A stretch of DNA of 64,000 nt from JAYFQE01 sp034927345 (GTDB lineage: Bacteria > Bacillota > Clostridia > Saccharofermentanales > UBA5734): the NCBI GenBank assembly GCA_034927345.1, contig JAYFQE010000011.1:1-64000 (forward strand), in the 5' to 3' direction. The translations under genes were made by a program, and so were the position numbers. This document shows positions 37,664 to 46,128 of this stretch, piece after piece. The stretch's first letter is position 1. The number at the start of each line of letters is the position of its first letter. Below the pieces are notes generated by a model that made no database searches, was not told the DNA's origin, and saw nothing but the letters and a program-made list of their open reading frames with translations.

Positions 37664-38995
37664 TTAATATTTCCTGAGATAAGCTTCCAGTTCCCAGGGA
37701 GAAACCGCTGTCCGGTATTCATCCCATTCCTGGCTTTTGGCTTCCATATATTTCTGAACAATGTGCTGGCCCAAGGTTGAGCAAACCAGAGGGTCTTTGC
37801 CCATGTCTGTCAGCGCTTCAGCCAGATCGGCCGGCAAGCTGCCGATGCTCAGGTTCTCACGATCGCTTTCCGACAAGGCGTAGATGTTTACATCGGTCGG
37901 CGGAGCCGGCAATAAGTTGCGCCGGATACCGTCCAGGCCGGCGGCCAGGCACAAAGCCAGCTCGAGGTATGGGTTGCAGGCCGGATCGGGATTGCGCAAT
38001 TCGATGCGGGTGCCGTTGCCGCGCGAATCCGGGATCCGGATCAGCGGACTGCGGTTGCGGGCCGACCAGGCGATGTAGCAAGGCGCTTCGTATCCGGGCA
38101 CCAGCCGTTTGTATGAGTTGACCAGCGGATTCGTAATGGCGCACATGCCGCGGATATGAGCCATCAAACCGGCGATAAAATTCTTCGCAATCAGTGACAG
38201 GCCGTCATGCTGGGTCGGATCATAAAAAACATTTTTGCCGTCTTTAAACAAAGACATATTGGTATGCATGCCGGACCCGCTGATGCCAAAAACCGGTTTC
38301 GGCATGAAAGTGGCGTGCATGCCATAACGGCGGGCAATAGAACGGACCGTCAATTTAAATGTTAGAATATTGTCGGCAGCTTTCATGGCTTCATCGAAAC
38401 GGAAATCGATCTCATGCTGGCCGGGCGCCACTTCATGATGCGAAGCTTCGATCTCGAATCCCAGATCTTCCAGCGCGAGGACAATTTCACGGCGGACATC
38501 CTCGCCCTGGCCGATCGGCTCCAGATCAAAATAACCACCTTCATCGTGGCTGACCACGGTTGGCTTACCTTGCTCATCATTTAGAAAAAGGAAAAATTCG
38601 CATTCCGGCCCGACATTAAAGGTATAACCCATTTCGGCAGCCTCAGCCAGTACTTTCCTCAGAACCAGACGAGGATCGCCGATAAACGGCTGACCTTTCG
38701 TTGTATAGACATCGCAAATCAAGCGGGCCACTTTACCCTGCTGCGGTTTCCACGGGAAGATGACGAAGGTGTCCAAATCCGGATAAAGTTTCATGTCGGA
38801 TTCTTCGATGCGGGCAAAGCCTTCGATCGATGATCCGTCGAACATGCACTCGTTGGACAAAGCCTTTTCCAGTTGGCTGGGCGTTATAGCCACATTCTTT
38901 ATAATTCCGAAGATGTCGGTAAATTGCAGGCGGATAAAACGCACATCCTGTTCATCGACCATCCGGATAATATCTTGTTTACTATACTTTCCCAT
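37664..38995 (-). CDS. glnA: Glutamine synthetase, type I
   Basis: Makes glutamine from glutamate, ammonium and ATP. The 443-residue length matches the GSI-alpha form without the adenylylation insertion. Motifs: FTDIFGIIKNVAI near residue 30, FDGSSIEGFARIEESDM near residue 55, the metal site NVGPECEFFLF, HHEVAPGQHEIDFRF and the GSGMHTNMSLF loop. The ATG at 38995 follows GGGGAGGATTTTGT; a frame extending to 39040 lacks a site and would cover the leader terminator. It is the first gene of glnA-ANTAR-dapF-dapL and has its own consensus promoter with an early leader hairpin. Confidence 0.97.
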   Translation of the reverse strand: MGKYSKQDIIRMVDEQDVRFIRLQFTDIFGIIKNVAITPSQLEKALSNECMFDGSSIEGFARIEESDMKLYPDLDTFVIFPWKPQQGKVARLICDVYTTKGQPFIGDPRLVLRKVLAEAAEMGYTFNVGPECEFFLFLNDEQGKPTVVSHDEGGYFDLEPIGQGEDVRREIVLALEDLGFEIEASHHEVAPGQHEIDFRFDEAMKAADNILTFKLTVRSIARRYGMHATFMPKPVFGISGSGMHTNMSLFKDGKNVFYDPTQHDGLSLIAKNFIAGLMAHIRGMCAITNPLVNSYKRLVPGYEAPCYIAWSARNRSPLIRIPDSRGNGTRIELRNPDPACNPYLELALCLAAGLDGIRRNLLPAPPTDVNIYALSESDRENLSIGSLPADLAEALTDMGKDPLVCSTLGQHIVQKYMEAKSQEWDEYRTAVSPWELEAYLRKY

Positions 38996-39016
38996 ACAAA
39001 ATCCTCCCCTGGTTTT

Positions 39017-39062
39017 TGTAAAATAATAAAGGCGCTCCAATGTATCATTCTATTGGAACGCC
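39017..39062 (-). terminator. Leader terminator (putative attenuator) of glnA
   Basis: On the minus strand GGCGTTCCAAT (39052-39062) and ATTGGAGCGCC (39031-39041) form an 11-bp stem followed by TTTATTATTTT. It lies about 14 nt after the predicted start of the glnA transcript and would also end readthrough from gatD. Confidence 0.7.
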
Positions 39063-39082
39063 CTCGCTCGCATCAATATCTC

Positions 39083-39112
39083 ATTTTACGATAGCGTCTT
39101 CATTTTTGTCAA
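39083..39112 (-). promoter_or_regulatory. glnA promoter
   Basis: TTGACA (39107-39112) and TAAAAT (39083-39088) on the minus strand, spacer 18 bp, directly after the gatD stop codon. Confidence 0.75.
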
Positions 39113-39116
39113 GGCT

Positions 39117-39854
39117 CTATCTGCAAGAGACTAAATAATTCCTTGCATTGTTCTCTAATAAATCCGGCAATGGCTCCAGTTCTTGAAGATCCGGGAATCG
39201 CCTTTGCAAAGCTGTTTTTATTAAATGGTCGGCCATATCCGGATTTTTAGGCAAAAAGCTTCCGTGTGAGTAAGTGCAATACACATTTTTATAAATTGCA
39301 CCCTCGGTATGATCTTCCCCGTTATTGCCTCCTCCCTTGACTGTTGTGGCCAGCGGCATGACCGACGGGCCCAGCCGTGTCCGGCCGGAGTGATTTTCGA
39401 ATCCGACCAGTAAAGGATCCAGTCCGCGTTCCGCCAAAAATGAGCTGTGATAGATTGTATCTCCAATCATACGCCGGCTTTGCCCGACGGTCCAGATATC
39501 AATGGCGCCCAGGCATTCAATTCTGTGGCCGTCCTGTTCCTCATAATATTGGCCCATCAATTGATATCCGCCGCAGATGCATAAAAAGACCAGGCCGTCA
39601 TCGACAGCCTGTCTGATGGCCGGACCTTTCTTGTCTAAAAGATCCCGATGCAGCAGGTTCTGTTCATAATCCTGCCCGCCGCCGAGGAAAACAAGATCAC
39701 AATCATCACCATGAAAAGGTTGATCCAAACTGACCGCCGATATGTCGCAGTCAATACCGCGCCATTGGCAGCGTCGCTGCAACGCCAGCAAATTGCCGCG
39801 GTCGCCGTATAAATTAAGCAGGTCCGGATATAAATGAACAATACGCAGCTCCAT
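39117..39854 (-). CDS. gatD: Lipid II isoglutaminyl synthase, glutaminase subunit
   Basis: Releases ammonia from glutamine for amidation of the D-glutamate in lipid II. The 245-residue protein is a CobQ-like class I amidotransferase: IVHLYPDLLNLYGDRGN at the start, LVFLGGGQDYEQ, the nucleophile Cys94 in FLCICGGYQLMG and His197 in YSHGSFLPKNP. These positions agree with the catalytic Cys94 and His189-like residue known from S. aureus GatD. It is the last gene of carA-murT-gatD and starts 18 bp after murT. Confidence 0.95.
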   Translation of the reverse strand: MELRIVHLYPDLLNLYGDRGNLLALQRRCQWRGIDCDISAVSLDQPFHGDDCDLVFLGGGQDYEQNLLHRDLLDKKGPAIRQAVDDGLVFLCICGGYQLMGQYYEEQDGHRIECLGAIDIWTVGQSRRMIGDTIYHSSFLAERGLDPLLVGFENHSGRTRLGPSVMPLATTVKGGGNNGEDHTEGAIYKNVYCTYSHGSFLPKNPDMADHLIKTALQRRFPDLQELEPLPDLLENNARNYLVSCR

Positions 39855-39872
39855 GATCGCCCTCCGTTTCCG

Positions 39873-41282
39873 TCAGCGCCAAAACGCGTGCAGCTGATAG
39901 CGTTTGGCCAAATCGGCACGCAAATCCAGCATAGCCGTATAGTTCGGCAGCAGATAAAGGCAGCGGTTCTCCGGACAAGCGTCCAGCAGGCGATCAAACA
40001 AGCTGAGATGATCCGGATCGGTCAACAGGTCGCCCGCCGTCTTGCCGGCATAATACAGGCGTAAAGCCAGATCGTGGCAGCGCACACCTGAAACGCCGAT
40101 TTTGCCCTCCGGCAGATGGTGCTCAAATTGGACATCCCAAATCCAGGAAACATCCCGGCCATCAGGATCGTTAGCGTTTAACAGCATCATGACGCCGCCC
40201 AGGTCGGAAGCCTGGGCAACAAAATCAAGCGCTCGATCCATGCCGACCGGATTTTTCACCAGAATCAGGCACACATCGCGTGTTCCAATTGAAAAGCGCT
40301 CCATGCGGCCAAAAGCGGCGGCCGAATGCTGAAGCGCGGCAGCCGAGGCATGGAAAGGCAGGCCGGCAGCCAAAACCGCCGATAAAGCCGCCGCTGCATT
40401 ATACCCATTATGAATGCCGGGTATCGGCACATTAACAGAGCAATATTCTTCGCGCCAGCTAAAGGACAGCGGCAAACTACGTGCCGGTTGTCCCTCAGCG
40501 CGGAAAAGCAGGTTCGGTTCAGGCCGGCTATACCCGCATCGGGGGCAGTGAAAATCGCCCAGATGCCCGTAAGCCATCCCCGTATACTGATAGCGGGCGC
40601 CACAAAAAGAACAATATTGCGATTCAAGCGTGACATCGGCCGATTGCGGCTGCATGGCCGATTTATCCATACCGAAATAGAAGGCTTCTTCCTGCCTGTC
40701 CCGTCCTAACGAAGCACACAAAGAATCATCGGCGCAGAGTACGGCTTTGGCTTTACATGCGGCGAGTCCTTTGGCAATCAAGTCGCGCGTATGCTGCAGC
40801 TCGCCAAAACGATCGAGCTGATCACGGAAAAAATTGGTGACGACACAGATCGATGGATTGAGCGAGGCGGCTAATTTGCCAAAAAACGCTTCGTCGATTT
40901 CAAAGACCAGCGCAACAGCCTGATCTTTTCCCTGGCGCAAGTCTTTCAGATGGTCAAGCAAGGTTGTCGTCAATCCTGAATCCAGGTTGGCGCCGGACGG
41001 ATTGGTGATGACCGTATATTGATTCTGTTTTAAGATCGTACAGAGCATGCGGACGGTCGTCGTCTTGCCATTGGTTCCGGTAACTAAAAAAACCTGGCGG
41101 TCAGCCGTTAATCGCGCCAACAGAAGCGGATCAAGACCTAACGCCAATTTGCCGGGAAGCGCTGTAGCGCCGCGGCCTATCGCGCGCAAACCCAAACTGG
41201 TCAGACGTCCGGCTGCGATAGCCAGCCCGACACGCAGGCGCTGCGGCCAGCTCAGCGGCTGCCGGATCAGGCGGCTATTCAT
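39873..41282 (-). CDS. murT: Lipid II isoglutaminyl synthase, Mur-ligase-like subunit
   Basis: Activates the D-glutamate alpha-carboxylate of lipid II with ATP and accepts ammonia from GatD. The 469 residues have the Mur ligase P-loop VTGTNGKTTTVRML near residue 67-80, a four-cysteine zinc ribbon CSFCGARYQ..CPRCGYS near residues 222-250 that is special to MurT, and the C-terminal DUF1727 domain (MMLLNANDPDGRDVSWIWDV). The start overlaps the end of carA by 8 bp, so both are translationally coupled. Confidence 0.95.
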   Translation of the reverse strand: MNSRLIRQPLSWPQRLRVGLAIAAGRLTSLGLRAIGRGATALPGKLALGLDPLLLARLTADRQVFLVTGTNGKTTTVRMLCTILKQNQYTVITNPSGANLDSGLTTTLLDHLKDLRQGKDQAVALVFEIDEAFFGKLAASLNPSICVVTNFFRDQLDRFGELQHTRDLIAKGLAACKAKAVLCADDSLCASLGRDRQEEAFYFGMDKSAMQPQSADVTLESQYCSFCGARYQYTGMAYGHLGDFHCPRCGYSRPEPNLLFRAEGQPARSLPLSFSWREEYCSVNVPIPGIHNGYNAAAALSAVLAAGLPFHASAAALQHSAAAFGRMERFSIGTRDVCLILVKNPVGMDRALDFVAQASDLGGVMMLLNANDPDGRDVSWIWDVQFEHHLPEGKIGVSGVRCHDLALRLYYAGKTAGDLLTDPDHLSLFDRLLDACPENRCLYLLPNYTAMLDLRADLAKRYQLHAFWR

Positions 41283-42456
41283 GGGTTTTGTTCTGCCCCG
41301 TCTGCATCATCGCCAGAAAGTCGTCAAAGAGATACTCCGAATCGTGCGGGCCCGGAGCGCCTTCCGGATGGTACTGGACGCTGATAACCGGCCGGGACCG
41401 ATAACGCAGGCCTTCGACCGAATCGTCATTCAGGTGGCGATGGCTGATTTCAGCAATTGCCGGATTAACCGACTCATCAATAACCACATAGCCATGATTT
41501 TGCGACGTGATATAGACCCGGTCGGCAAAAAGATCTTTTACCGGATGATTCACACCGCGGTGACCATATTTCAACTTGCGCGTACGGGCGCCCGTAGCCA
41601 GAGCCAACAGCTGATGGCCGAGGCAAATGGCCAGCATCGGGATGCCGGATTCATACAATCGGGTTATCGAAGGTAAGATTTCCCGGCAATCAACCGGATC
41701 GCCCGGGCCGTTGGACAACATGATGCCGTCCGGTTTGGCGGCTAAAATGACTTCCGCCGGCGTATTCCAGGGATATACCGTCACTTCGCAGCCTCTGCGG
41801 GTCAGATTCCAGATGATATTTTGTTTCAGGCCAAAATCAAGAAGCGCCACCTGGAAGCGTTTAGCCACAGCGGGATTCATGTTATGCGGCAAACTGACCA
41901 AGATATCGGACGGCCGTTTAACGCCGGACGGCCGATGGATCCGGCCTTCGGCGCCGGCCGGGTAGATTTGGACCTGTTTACGGCTGACCCTCGCGACCGG
42001 GTGATCGTTGACATAAGTTTTGATCCGCTTCAGGCAGTCGGCCAGATCAAAATCCGGACCGCCGGTGATCATGCCGTTCATCGTGCCCTTTTCACGCAAA
42101 CGCAAAGTTACGGCGCGGGTATCAATGCCTTTGATGCCCGGGATACCAAATCGGGCCAGATATGCATCCAGGTCTTCGGCGTCGCGCTCATCATGAACAA
42201 CATGGGTCAGATCGCGGACGATCATGGCCTCAACCCAGGGGCGTACGGATTCTCCATGTTCGCTGAAAATACCGTAATTGCCGATAATCGGCGAACACAT
42301 GACCACACCTTGACCTGCGTAGGACGCATCGGTTAAAAGTTCCAGATATCCGGTCAGACCGGTATTGAAGACCATTTCGCTAATAACTTCGCCAGGCGCG
42401 CCGAAACGCTCGCCGGGAAACATACTGCCATCTTCCAGAATGAGAAATGCTTGCAT
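41275..42456 (-). CDS. carA: Carbamoyl phosphate synthase, small (glutaminase) subunit
   Basis: Supplies ammonia from glutamine for carbamoyl phosphate, the precursor of pyrimidines and arginine. The 393 residues have the family N-terminal domain (GEVISEMVFNTGLTGYLELL; GIKGIDTRAVTLRLREKG) and the class I amidotransferase domain with MLSNGPGDP, nucleophile in LAICLGHQLLA and QYHPEGAPGPHDSEYLFDDF. The ATG at 42456 is preferred over a TTG at 42471, because GGAGGATTCGATC precedes it. Unusually, the large subunit carB is not next to it. The following genes are murT and gatD, and carA overlaps murT by 8 bp. Confidence 0.95.
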   Translation of the reverse strand: MQAFLILEDGSMFPGERFGAPGEVISEMVFNTGLTGYLELLTDASYAGQGVVMCSPIIGNYGIFSEHGESVRPWVEAMIVRDLTHVVHDERDAEDLDAYLARFGIPGIKGIDTRAVTLRLREKGTMNGMITGGPDFDLADCLKRIKTYVNDHPVARVSRKQVQIYPAGAEGRIHRPSGVKRPSDILVSLPHNMNPAVAKRFQVALLDFGLKQNIIWNLTRRGCEVTVYPWNTPAEVILAAKPDGIMLSNGPGDPVDCREILPSITRLYESGIPMLAICLGHQLLALATGARTRKLKYGHRGVNHPVKDLFADRVYITSQNHGYVVIDESVNPAIAEISHRHLNDDSVEGLRYRSRPVISVQYHPEGAPGPHDSEYLFDDFLAMMQTGQNKTHE

Positions 42457-42480
42457 GATCGAATCCTCCAATGCCGGTTT

Positions 42481-42520
42481 TCAAAAAAGACGCATCTGCC
42501 TGAAGCGCGGCAGATGCGTC
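42481..42520 (-). terminator. Leader terminator (putative attenuator) of carA
   Basis: On the minus strand GACGCATCTGCC (42509-42520) and GGCAGATGCGTC (42489-42500) form a perfect 12-bp stem with an 8-nt loop, followed by TTTTTTG. It begins about 17 nt after the predicted transcription start and ends 33 bp before the start codon. Confidence 0.8.
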
Positions 42521-42543
42521 CCGATATCAGATCCAGGCAAATC

Positions 42544-42573
42544 AGTTTACCATATTTCACCAATATCCTGCAA
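42544..42573 (-). promoter_or_regulatory. carA promoter
   Basis: TTGCAG (42568-42573) and TAAACT (42544-42549), spacer 18 bp, on the minus strand between the stop of the upstream gene and the leader hairpin. Confidence 0.65.
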
Positions 42574-42600
42574 GAAGGTTCGGACCACGCGTTCCATTCG

Positions 42601-43701
42601 TTACTGCCCGAGCTGCAGCAGCACCGGTTCGGCCGCAACCCGCCCGTTACCCAAGTCATAATAGCAGTAAAAGTCGCCGGTCGCTTGAAAGCTGCTGATC
42701 AGCCCGATATCCCGGCCTATTTTCTCCAGAGTTCCGGTTTGCGGCCGGTAACGGTATATCGAACCGTGATGATCTTTTTCCGGCTGCCAATTGGTATTCA
42801 ATGTTTGCCCGGTTTCTGACGATTGATTCTGATTCAATTCAGTCTGCGCATAATCATCGGTGGCAATCAAAATATCCGGCCCGGCCAGGGCAAACCATTG
42901 AATCGCCGGCGAATTTGTTTTCGACAGATCGATCTGCCGCAGGTCACGGCCGTCAACGCCAACCGACCAGAGTTCGGCCGCTTCACAGGCGACGCCGACG
43001 CCGTCGGCAAAAGTCTTTTCAATTGTAAAATAGACTTTGTCATTCAAAATTTCGGCTTCTCCAAGATTTCCTTCGTGAAGACAAGTCGATTGCAGCGCGC
43101 GTAAATCCAAAGCGATCAGCCGGTCATGACCGTTATCCGACATCATGTAAAGCGCTGTATTTTCATTTGCCGACGCAAAGGATATGCTGCGGTTTTGTTC
43201 ATCAGCAAAAAGCAGCCGGCTTTGTCCTGTTTTACGGTCGACCCAGGTAAAATCGTCGCAATTGTTTTTGTGAAAAAGCATGACATTTGCATCAATATAA
43301 TCTAAAGTCAAGACTTTATCGGCTGTCCACACCGCCGGACGATTAAATTGACCGACTTGATACCGGCAGATCGATTTCCCTTTGGCGTAATAAATAGCGG
43401 TTCCGTCGGTCAGGGCAAATTCGGCAGGCAGGTTGGTGATTTCTTCCAGCCGGTCCGGTTCTTGCCAACGCAGAAGCAAGCCGTCCCGCCGCATGACATA
43501 AGTCTGGCCGTTGACTTCCAGCAAAGAACCGTAGCAATCAGGCTGATATGCCTCGCCGACTCGAAAATAATGAGTAAACAGAATCCAGGCGATGATTAAC
43601 AGCAACGCGACGGCTGCCGTCCATCCGACTGCACGTCGTATCCGCCGATTTCTCGCATGAGTATTTTTCTCCGCCGTCTGAACACACTGTTCTTCTTTCA
43701 T
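42601..43701 (-). CDS. Membrane-anchored beta-propeller-like protein of unknown function
   Basis: A 366-residue protein with a short basic cytoplasmic tail, one membrane helix (AVGWTAAVALLLIIAWILF, about residues 24-43) and an extracellular part. This part has repeated strands with short aromatic motifs (SLLEVNGQTYVMRRDGLLLR; TAIYYAKGKSICRYQVG; TALYMMSDNGHDRLIALDLR; KVYFTIEKTF), as in DUF5050-type beta-propellers. No catalytic motif is visible. It has normal composition for the region and lies between the AT-rich island and the carA promoter. Confidence 0.55.
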   Translation of the reverse strand: MKEEQCVQTAEKNTHARNRRIRRAVGWTAAVALLLIIAWILFTHYFRVGEAYQPDCYGSLLEVNGQTYVMRRDGLLLRWQEPDRLEEITNLPAEFALTDGTAIYYAKGKSICRYQVGQFNRPAVWTADKVLTLDYIDANVMLFHKNNCDDFTWVDRKTGQSRLLFADEQNRSISFASANENTALYMMSDNGHDRLIALDLRALQSTCLHEGNLGEAEILNDKVYFTIEKTFADGVGVACEAAELWSVGVDGRDLRQIDLSKTNSPAIQWFALAGPDILIATDDYAQTELNQNQSSETGQTLNTNWQPEKDHHGSIYRYRPQTGTLEKIGRDIGLISSFQATGDFYCYYDLGNGRVAAEPVLLQLGQ

Positions 43702-43804
43702 CGATATCCCCCCATATTCATATTAAATTAATGTTTATTTCAGTGAATCTTCTTCTGTTTACCAGCTAAAATGGCCTGATTATAAGTAGCTTCGAGGGAT
43801 GCCA

Positions 43805-44953
43805 CTAGTGATATAGTAACCGTACGGTTCGATTCCATGTATAAGAGTCATTCCCCAGCGCAAATACATATTTATTATTATATCGAGTGCAAATTTTATA
43901 ATTTTCTGTTGCGGGATCCATTATATAAATATTTGATACAGTCCCACTTTCTAAAGCAATATACCCAATTAATGCAGTTGCGTGACATTTTGCTATACCA
44001 CAATTTGAACTCATAAATGCAGGATCGATATTGTTTATTACTGTTTTTATTTCATCACCAGATAATGCACGCAACATATAAGTTGGCGCATAAATATCTG
44101 GCAAATAATAGTTTAGATAAGATGGAATATTTGCATCCAGTTCTGACGTATATGGATGTCCATGGCTATCACATACATCTTTTGCTGTTAGATTATTATA
44201 TTGAGGTTTCATTTCAAAATGAACCATTGAAGCAACAGTTGCAGCCCAACATACTGGACGTTGAGAACCATTTATATATTGATTTTTTTGAGGATATATT
44301 GGTAATAAATGAATATTTTCCGCCTTTAATTCTACATTGTCAACGTAATTATTATTTTGTATATCATCGATTGTAATGTAATTATTATATGATATATAAT
44401 TACTATAGCTTCTTATTCTGTCATAGCCTGGATTATTAACCATTTTTTGAGATTGCTGATCTGTAAATACGTTATAAATGTTATTATTCTTATCAATTGC
44501 ATATATACTGTTGTCATATGAAAACAAACATGGATTATTTTCTAATCCAACTTTTTGTACTATATCGTTAAGATTATTTGCAAAATCGATTCCCACTGTA
44601 CAACACAACTCATTATTTGATTTTATCAAAGTTATTAATGCGACTATGTTTTTCTCAAAAATCACTGGATAATAAATAATATCTTTTGTCGGTTCCATGT
44701 CTTTATTTTCAAGACGAGTTATCGTAAATGCTTTGCCAATCCTCATACTCGATAAATTCCCAGCATTTATACCTAATATTTTAGCATTACTTATTAATTG
44801 CATATAATTTTCCGGAATTACTGTTTTTTCAGCTTCTGCAATTTCATTTTCGCTAAAAACATTTGATTCGTTTCGATTTGAAATAAATCCGGTTGTAATT
44901 ATAAACATAGTAACAATAAGCATTGTTATCAAGGATTTCTTTATTATATTCAC
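43805..44953 (-). CDS. Secreted papain/C39-like cysteine protease in an AT-rich island
   Basis: A 382-residue protein with an N-terminal signal or anchor helix (KKSLITMLIVTMFIITTGF). Residues 40-215 form a pro- or binding region. The C-terminal 160 residues look like a papain-like peptidase: Cys235 in RPVCWAATVASMVHF, His324 in CHATALIGYIA and Asp346 in YIMDPATENYK form a Cys-His-Asp set in the correct order. The start is GTG at 44953, with AAGGAAA upstream. Codon use is strongly AT-biased (AAT, TAT, ATA), unlike all flanking genes, which suggests transfer. A strong promoter at 45185-45213 and a possible 31-codon ORF precede it. The substrate is unknown. Confidence 0.75.
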   Translation of the reverse strand: MNIIKKSLITMLIVTMFIITTGFISNRNESNVFSENEIAEAEKTVIPENYMQLISNAKILGINAGNLSSMRIGKAFTITRLENKDMEPTKDIIYYPVIFEKNIVALITLIKSNNELCCTVGIDFANNLNDIVQKVGLENNPCLFSYDNSIYAIDKNNNIYNVFTDQQSQKMVNNPGYDRIRSYSNYISYNNYITIDDIQNNNYVDNVELKAENIHLLPIYPQKNQYINGSQRPVCWAATVASMVHFEMKPQYNNLTAKDVCDSHGHPYTSELDANIPSYLNYYLPDIYAPTYMLRALSGDEIKTVINNIDPAFMSSNCGIAKCHATALIGYIALESGTVSNIYIMDPATENYKICTRYNNKYVFALGNDSYTWNRTVRLLYH

Positions 44954-45017
44954 TGTTCATCATTTCCTTTCTTACGATTTCCCATTCGTTTCAACTCTTT
45001 TATGCAATACATTTTTT

Positions 45018-45113
45018 CTAATAATTAATTTTATTTCTGGAGTGACTGTTATCACTCTTGATAATTGATAAATCCTTGTATCCACATCGATAAAAAGGCG
45101 AAATTATTTGCAC
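45018..45113 (-). CDS. Possible 31-residue peptide upstream of the protease
   Basis: A GTG-started frame of 31 codons plus TAG, with the start placed 4 nt behind a perfect GGAGG-T ribosome binding site (GGAGGTGAT). The peptide begins MQIISPFYRCGYKDLSIIKS and is basic and hydrophilic, with one cysteine. It lies 72 nt downstream of a consensus promoter and ends 64 nt before the protease start, so it would be the first frame in the protease mRNA. It could be a leader or substrate peptide, or the ribosome binding site could be an accident. There is no comparative evidence. Confidence 0.3.
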   Translation of the reverse strand: MQIISPFYRCGYKDLSIIKSDNSHSRNKINY

Positions 45114-45184
45114 ATCACCTCCAACGGATTCATATTCTGTTGTTATGTAAATTTGATTATCATTTAAACTTATTGATTAAGGAT

Positions 45185-45213
45185 AGTATATTTGATTTCT
45201 TATTTTATGTCAA
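45185..45213 (-). promoter_or_regulatory. Consensus promoter of the protease transcript
   Basis: TTGACA (45208-45213) and TATACT (45185-45190) on the minus strand with an optimal 17-bp spacer. The transcript would start near 45178, about 225 nt before the protease gene. Confidence 0.75.
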
Positions 45214-45484
45214 TCGAATTTAATAATATTGTTGTTACTAATTTGTAATTATTGCTTATTATTAATTATTAGTAGCCTATTGCAGCATTTTATAAATATA
45301 TATTTAAATTTATATGTATTTATGCGTTATTATAATTATTTGTTTTAAAGCCGTTTTGTTTTCATCTATACTATTTACTCTTACAGATTTATCCTGGATG
45401 TTTTTCTCTCTTAAAATTCCTTATATATTTTGCGACCTTAATCCTGCCTTCGATCACCATTCCCGGTATTCGCGCAATACTGCT

Positions 45485-45537
45485 TAAAAGCGAAAAGGCT
45501 GTCACAATGCAGTATACAACCACATTGATAACAGCCT
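45485..45537 (-). terminator. Terminator of the 79-residue gene
   Basis: On the minus strand AGGCTGTTATCAATG and CATTGTGACAGCCT pair as a long stem with one or two mismatches, followed by TTTTCGCTTTT. Confidence 0.7.
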
Positions 45538-45569
45538 GTTAGCTATTCTATAGAGTGTCTATCATTTGT

Positions 45570-45809
45570 TCATTTGAAATAGTCACCGCATTTGTATGTA
45601 TTATATTGCTTTTTAATCTTTAGAATAATAGAGCCGTCAGCTTGAATGTCTTCCGAAATCAACTGATACTTCGTATGATTTTTGTCCATTTGAAGCTTGT
45701 AGTCGTTCAGTTCTTTTTGAACCATCAACACGGCTTCTGCGTGGCCGACGTCATCTTTAAGTTGGAAATGAATGGTCTGTTCTAAACATGCATATAAAAT
45801 ACGTTTCAT
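45570..45809 (-). CDS. Small conserved-looking protein of unknown function
   Basis: A 79-residue protein, MKRILYACLEQTIHFQLKDD at the start and a C-terminal beta hairpin-like part (DGSIILKIKKQYNTYKCGDY). I do not know its function. The residues between look like a helical segment with many charged residues. The ATG at 45809 is preferred over a GTG at 45821, because AGGTGG lies 8 nt before it. It has its own promoter (TTGAAA-17-TAAATT) and its own terminator, so it is a real single-gene unit. Its neighbourhood is AT-rich. Confidence 0.75.
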   Translation of the reverse strand: MKRILYACLEQTIHFQLKDDVGHAEAVLMVQKELNDYKLQMDKNHTKYQLISEDIQADGSIILKIKKQYNTYKCGDYFK

Positions 45810-46128
45810 ATTGTCATCCACCTTTCTATAATCGAATTTATCATTTTATAAACATTATTTCAAACGAAAATTTTCTCATAAAAAGAAGTTTGTTGATTGT
45901 GCGCATCATTAATCGAGTCCGCATTGTGCAAATTAGCAGGCGATTTCATCCCGTTCGCGTTATAAAAGCCAACGGTTTGATCAATTAAATATTATTAATA
46001 TATTATGAAATATTTATTATAGACGTCTGCGCTATATTAACCGTCGGCAATAAAGCCGACGGCTCAGTGTTCCAGATAACATCGGTAAAAATCTGTCTGT
46101 TCTGCCAAGCGGAGCGTTGAATTATAAT
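45810..46128. other. AT-rich intergenic region with a hairpin
   Basis: 319 bp. Besides the promoter above it contains a perfect 8-bp hairpin, CCGTCGGC-AATAAA-GCCGACGG (46041-46062), without a T run, placed near the end of the cobalamin adenosyltransferase gene. I see no gene. Confidence 0.6.
45835..45863 (-). promoter_or_regulatory. Promoter of the 79-residue gene
   Basis: TTGAAA (45858-45863) and TAAATT (45835-45840) on the minus strand, spacer 17 bp. Confidence 0.55.

Larger units (their letters stand above)
44954..45569. other. AT-rich intergenic region between protease and small gene
   Basis: 616 bp, mostly A and T. It holds, from right to left, the terminator of the 79-residue gene (45495-45537), AT-rich sequence without visible genes (45220-45490), the protease promoter and the possible 31-codon ORF. 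Confidence 0.65.

Noticed and set aside
42481..42573. PyrR-binding attenuator or glutamine riboswitch in the carA leader
   Set aside because: The leader is too short and lacks the conserved sequences of both.
46041..46062. Terminator for cobO
   Set aside because: The 8-bp hairpin is perfect, but no T run follows it on either strand.
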